From Cellulomonas denverensis (GTDB lineage Bacteria; Actinomycetota; Actinomycetes; Actinomycetales; Cellulomonadaceae), in NCBI RefSeq assembly GCF_012396125.1, contig NZ_JAAXOX010000012.1, positions 56,906 through 120,905 on the forward strand: a stretch of 64,000 nt of DNA, read 5' to 3'. Positions 61,633-64,000 of this stretch are shown piece by piece (position 1 is the stretch's first letter; every line of letters starts with the position of its first letter). The position numbers and the translations under genes were made by a program. The notes beneath the pieces are model-generated. The model did not search any database. It had not been told where the DNA came from and saw nothing but the letters and a program-made list of their open reading frames with translations.

Positions 61633-62925
61633 ATGACCACCACCGCAGCGCAGCCGGCCGCCGAGGTGAGCGAGCAGGTGCTCGCCGTGGCCCGCCGCGC
61701 CAAGGCCGCCTCCCGGGCGCTGGCCGTCGCCACCCGCGGCACCAAGGACGCCGCCCTGCACGCGCTGGCCGACGCCCTGATCGCCCAGACCGACCGAATC
61801 GTCGCCGCGAACGCCGACGACCTGGAGCGTGGCCGGGCAGCGGGCACCTCCGCCGGCCTGCTGGACCGGTTGGCCCTCACCCCGGAGCGGATCGGCGCGA
61901 TCGCCGCCGCCCTGCGCGACCTGGCGGCGCTGCCGGACCCGGTCGGCGAGGTGGTGCGCGGTTCCACGCTGCCCAACGGCCTGCGGCTGCGCCAGGTCCG
62001 GGTGCCGATGGGCGTGGTCGGGATGATCTACGAGGCCCGGCCGAACGTCACGGTCGACGCGGCCGGCCTGGCGCTCAAGAGCGGCAACGCGGTGATCCTG
62101 CGCGGCGGTTCGGCGGCGGCCCGGTCCAACGAGGTGATCGTGGACGTGCTGCGCGAGGCGCTGGTGGAGCAGGGGCTGCCCGGCGACCTGGTGCAGTCGA
62201 TCGACGCCTGGGGCCGGCCGGGCGGGGTGGCGCTGATGCACGCCCGCGGGCTGGTCGACGTGCTGGTCCCGCGGGGCGGCGCCGACCTGATCCGCACCGT
62301 GGTCCAGGAGGCCACCGTCCCGGTGATCGAGACCGGCGTCGGCAACTGCCACGTGTACGTGGACGCGAGTGCCGACCCGGCGATCGCGCTGCCGATCCTG
62401 CTCAACTCCAAGACCCAGCGGGTCGGGGTGTGCAACGCCGCCGAGACCCTGCTGGTGCACCGGGACGCCGCGGCCGGGTTCCTGCCCGCCGCGCTGGCAG
62501 CCCTGGGCGCCGCCGGGGTGACGGTGCACGCCGACGCCGAGGCGGCCGCACTGGCGCCGGAGGACGTGACCGTGGTCGCCGCCACCGAGCAGGACTGGGC
62601 CACCGAGTACCTGTCCCTGGACATCGCGGTGCGGGTGGTCGACGACCTGGACGCCGCGATCGAGCACATCCGGACCTGGACCTCGGGTCACACCGAGGCG
62701 ATCGTCACCCGTGACCTGGCGGCCTCCGAGCGCTTCGTCGCCGAACTGGACTCCGCCGCGATCATGGTGAACGCCTCCACCCGGTTCACCGACGGCGGGG
62801 AGTTCGGACTCGGTGCGGAGATCGGCATCTCCACCCAAAAGCTGCACGCCCGTGGCCCGATGGGCCTCGCGGAGCTCACCACCACCAAGTGGATCGTGCA
62901 CGGCGAGGGCCAGATCCGTCCCTGA
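61633..62925 (+). CDS. proA: Glutamate-5-semialdehyde dehydrogenase
   Basis: A 430-residue aldehyde dehydrogenase-fold enzyme for the second step of proline synthesis. The catalytic cysteine is C267 in [34 protein letters not shown] and the late [21 protein letters not shown] are ProA hallmarks. TACGCT ends 6 nt before the ATG, giving it its own leaderless promoter apart from proB. Confidence 0.96.
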   Translation: MTTTAAQPAAEVSEQVLAVARRAKAASRALAVATRGTKDAALHALADALIAQTDRIVAANADDLERGRAAGTSAGLLDRLALTPERIGAIAAALRDLAALPDPVGEVVRGSTLPNGLRLRQVRVPMGVVGMIYEARPNVTVDAAGLALKSGNAVILRGGSAAARSNEVIVDVLREALVEQGLPGDLVQSIDAWGRPGGVALMHARGLVDVLVPRGGADLIRTVVQEATVPVIETGVGNCHVYVDASADPAIALPILLNSKTQRVGVCNAAETLLVHRDAAAGFLPAALAALGAAGVTVHADAEAAALAPEDVTVVAATEQDWATEYLSLDIAVRVVDDLDAAIEHIRTWTSGHTEAIVTRDLAASERFVAELDSAAIMVNASTRFTDGGEFGLGAEIGISTQKLHARGPMGLAELTTTKWIVHGEGQIRP

Positions 62926-62991
62926 CCGCCGACCGTCACGTCCGGGCATGCGACACTGGACCGTTCCCACGACGACCCCTGGAGGACCCAA

Positions 62992-63144
62992 GTGAACACT
63001 GTGCTGCGCGCCGCCGAGGCAGCCGCCGAGCACGGGAACGAGCTGCCCTTCCCGCCCGCCGTGTTCGGGCTGGCCGGCTTCGGTGCCCTGATCGCCCTGC
63101 TGTTGGTCACCTACGCCTTCCGGAGTGTCGGCACCCGCCACTGA
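62992..63144 (+). CDS. 50-residue single-pass membrane protein
   Basis: A short gene with GTG start and ribosome-binding site GGAGG 6 nt before it. The protein has about 20 polar residues ([18 protein letters not shown]), one membrane helix ([19 protein letters not shown]) and a short basic tail (RSVGTRH). It lies 66 bp after proA and 14 bp before nadD. I recall a similar small ORF between proA and nadD in other Micrococcales, but its function is unknown to me. Confidence 0.72.
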   Translation: MNTVLRAAEAAAEHGNELPFPPAVFGLAGFGALIALLLVTYAFRSVGTRH

Positions 63145-63158
63145 GGCAGGGCGACGGC

Positions 63159-63761
63159 ATGGCGCAGCGACGGACCCGGCTCGGGGTGATGGGCGGCACC
63201 TTCGATCCCATCCACCACGGGCACCTGGTGGCCGCCAGCGAGGTGGCCGCCCGGTTCGACCTGGACGAGGTGGTCTTCGTCCCCACCGGGGCACCCTCGT
63301 TCAAGCAGGACGTCGAGGTCACACCGGCCGAACACCGCTACCTGATGACCGTGATCGCCACGGCATCCAATCCGAGGTTCACCGTCAGCCGGGTGGACAT
63401 CGACCGTCCGGGCCTCACCTTCACCGTGGACACCCTGCGTGACCTCGCGACGGAGCGGCCCGACACCGACCTGTACTTCATCACCGGCGCCGACGCCATC
63501 GCCCAGATCCTCACCTGGAAGGACTCCGCGGAGCTCTTCGACCTGGCCCAGTTCGTCGCGGTCACCCGACCGGGACACCCACTGATCCTGGACGGACTGC
63601 CCACGCACCGGGTCAGCCAGTGGGAGATCCCCGCGCTGGCGATCTCGTCCACCGACGTGCGAGCGCGCGCCCGGGAGGGACGCCCCGTCTGGTACCTGGT
63701 GCCGGACGGTGTCGTCCAGTACATCTCGAAATACCGTCTGTACGAAGGTCAACAGTCATGA
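63159..63761 (+). CDS. nadD: Nicotinate-nucleotide adenylyltransferase
   Basis: A 200-residue enzyme making deamido-NAD from nicotinate mononucleotide. The nucleotidyltransferase motif is [12 protein letters not shown] (12-23) and the second motif is [25 protein letters not shown] is also typical. ATG 63159 begins the conserved region; ribosome-binding is weak (GGCAGGG). It overlaps the next gene by 4 bp. Confidence 0.95.
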   Translation: MAQRRTRLGVMGGTFDPIHHGHLVAASEVAARFDLDEVVFVPTGAPSFKQDVEVTPAEHRYLMTVIATASNPRFTVSRVDIDRPGLTFTVDTLRDLATERPDTDLYFITGADAIAQILTWKDSAELFDLAQFVAVTRPGHPLILDGLPTHRVSQWEIPALAISSTDVRARAREGRPVWYLVPDGVVQYISKYRLYEGQQS

Positions 63762-64000
63762 GCACACCCGGCACCCCGCTCACCCGGCGGCAGCTCCGTG
63801 AACTCGAAGCGGCCCGGCTGGCCGCACAGGGCGGCGCCGACCAGGCGCCCCCGGCCCGGGAGACGCCCGCGACGCCCGGCCAGGGCGGTGGTGCTGCTGC
63901 GGCGCCGGCGGACGGGCCCGGCCAGGGTGCTGCGGCGACCCCGGCGTCCGGTTCCGGCGGCGGGGCTGCAAACGTGGCCGGCTCCGGCCAGGGTGGCGCG
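63758..64000 (+). CDS. Ala/Pro/Gly-rich protein, 5' part only
   Basis: Starting in the nadD stop codon (ATGA), the frame is open to the window end (81 residues). It begins [20 protein letters not shown], an opening common in actinobacterial envelope or regulatory proteins. It then becomes low complexity with GQGG/GQGA repeats ([27 protein letters not shown]). No domain can be named from this part. Confidence 0.6.
   Translation, partial: MSTPGTPLTRRQLRELEAARLAAQGGADQAPPARETPATPGQGGGAAAAPADGPGQGAAATPASGSGGGAANVAGSGQGGA

Overview
The window is high-GC (about 72 percent by eye) chromosomal DNA of an actinobacterium. Gene content and order (DUF3516 helicase, gltX next to tRNA-Gln and tRNA-Glu, ndgR-leuCD, murA-plsC-gpsA, ddl-DUF3515-thiL, coaD-sepIVA-DUF177-rpmF-rnc-mutM, rne-rplU-rpmA-obgE-proBA-nadD) point to Micrococcales, probably close to Cellulomonas. 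GTG starts and 4-bp ATGA/GTGA overlaps are frequent. I saw no insertion sequence, phage, CRISPR array or rRNA. Both ends cut genes.

Region 1 (1-7.4 kb): a VIT-family iron transporter end with tandem DtxR/IdeR-like boxes upstream; a helicase; rnhA; a GlcNAc-type PTS locus (EIIC divergent from a DasR-like regulator, two EIIB genes, EIIA) with two dre-like operators; pdxH. Region 2 (7.4-14.4 kb): membrane acyltransferase, methyltransferase, FAH-family enzyme, Na+/amino-acid symporter, gltX, a HAD phosphatase and the two tRNAs whose products GluRS charges in this phylum. Region 3 (14.4-25 kb): ndgR/leuCD, murA, plsC-gpsA, a transsulfuration enzyme, ddl, DUF3515 lipoprotein, thiL, GNAT. Region 4 (25-35.6 kb): rpmB, DAK2 protein, recG, an unassigned ABC exporter, rsmD, coaD, sepIVA-like gene, DUF177, rpmF, rnc, mutM.

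Region 5 (35.6-45.8 kb): cydABDC (cytochrome bd and its CydDC exporter) runs on the minus strand directly into a DevS/DosT-like GAF-GAF histidine kinase that keeps the heme-ligand histidine. A DevR-like response regulator lies convergent to it. The cydA promoter region carries a DevR-box-like palindrome about 41.5 bp before the predicted start and a Rex-like half site. This looks like a self-contained oxygen/redox-responsive respiratory module.

Region 6 (45.8-64 kb): rne with a very long low-complexity N-terminus, rplU-rpmA-obgE, then proB and proA separated by an 8.5-kb carbohydrate locus: LacI regulator, GH127 beta-L-arabinofuranosidase, binding protein, two permeases (no ATPase) and a 721-residue protein I cannot assign. 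proA is followed by a 50-residue membrane protein, nadD and a truncated Ala/Pro/Gly-rich ORF.

A pattern seen throughout: at least 15 genes have a TANNNT hexamer ending 6-8 nt before the start codon, the layout expected of leaderless transcripts. I used this to choose several starts.
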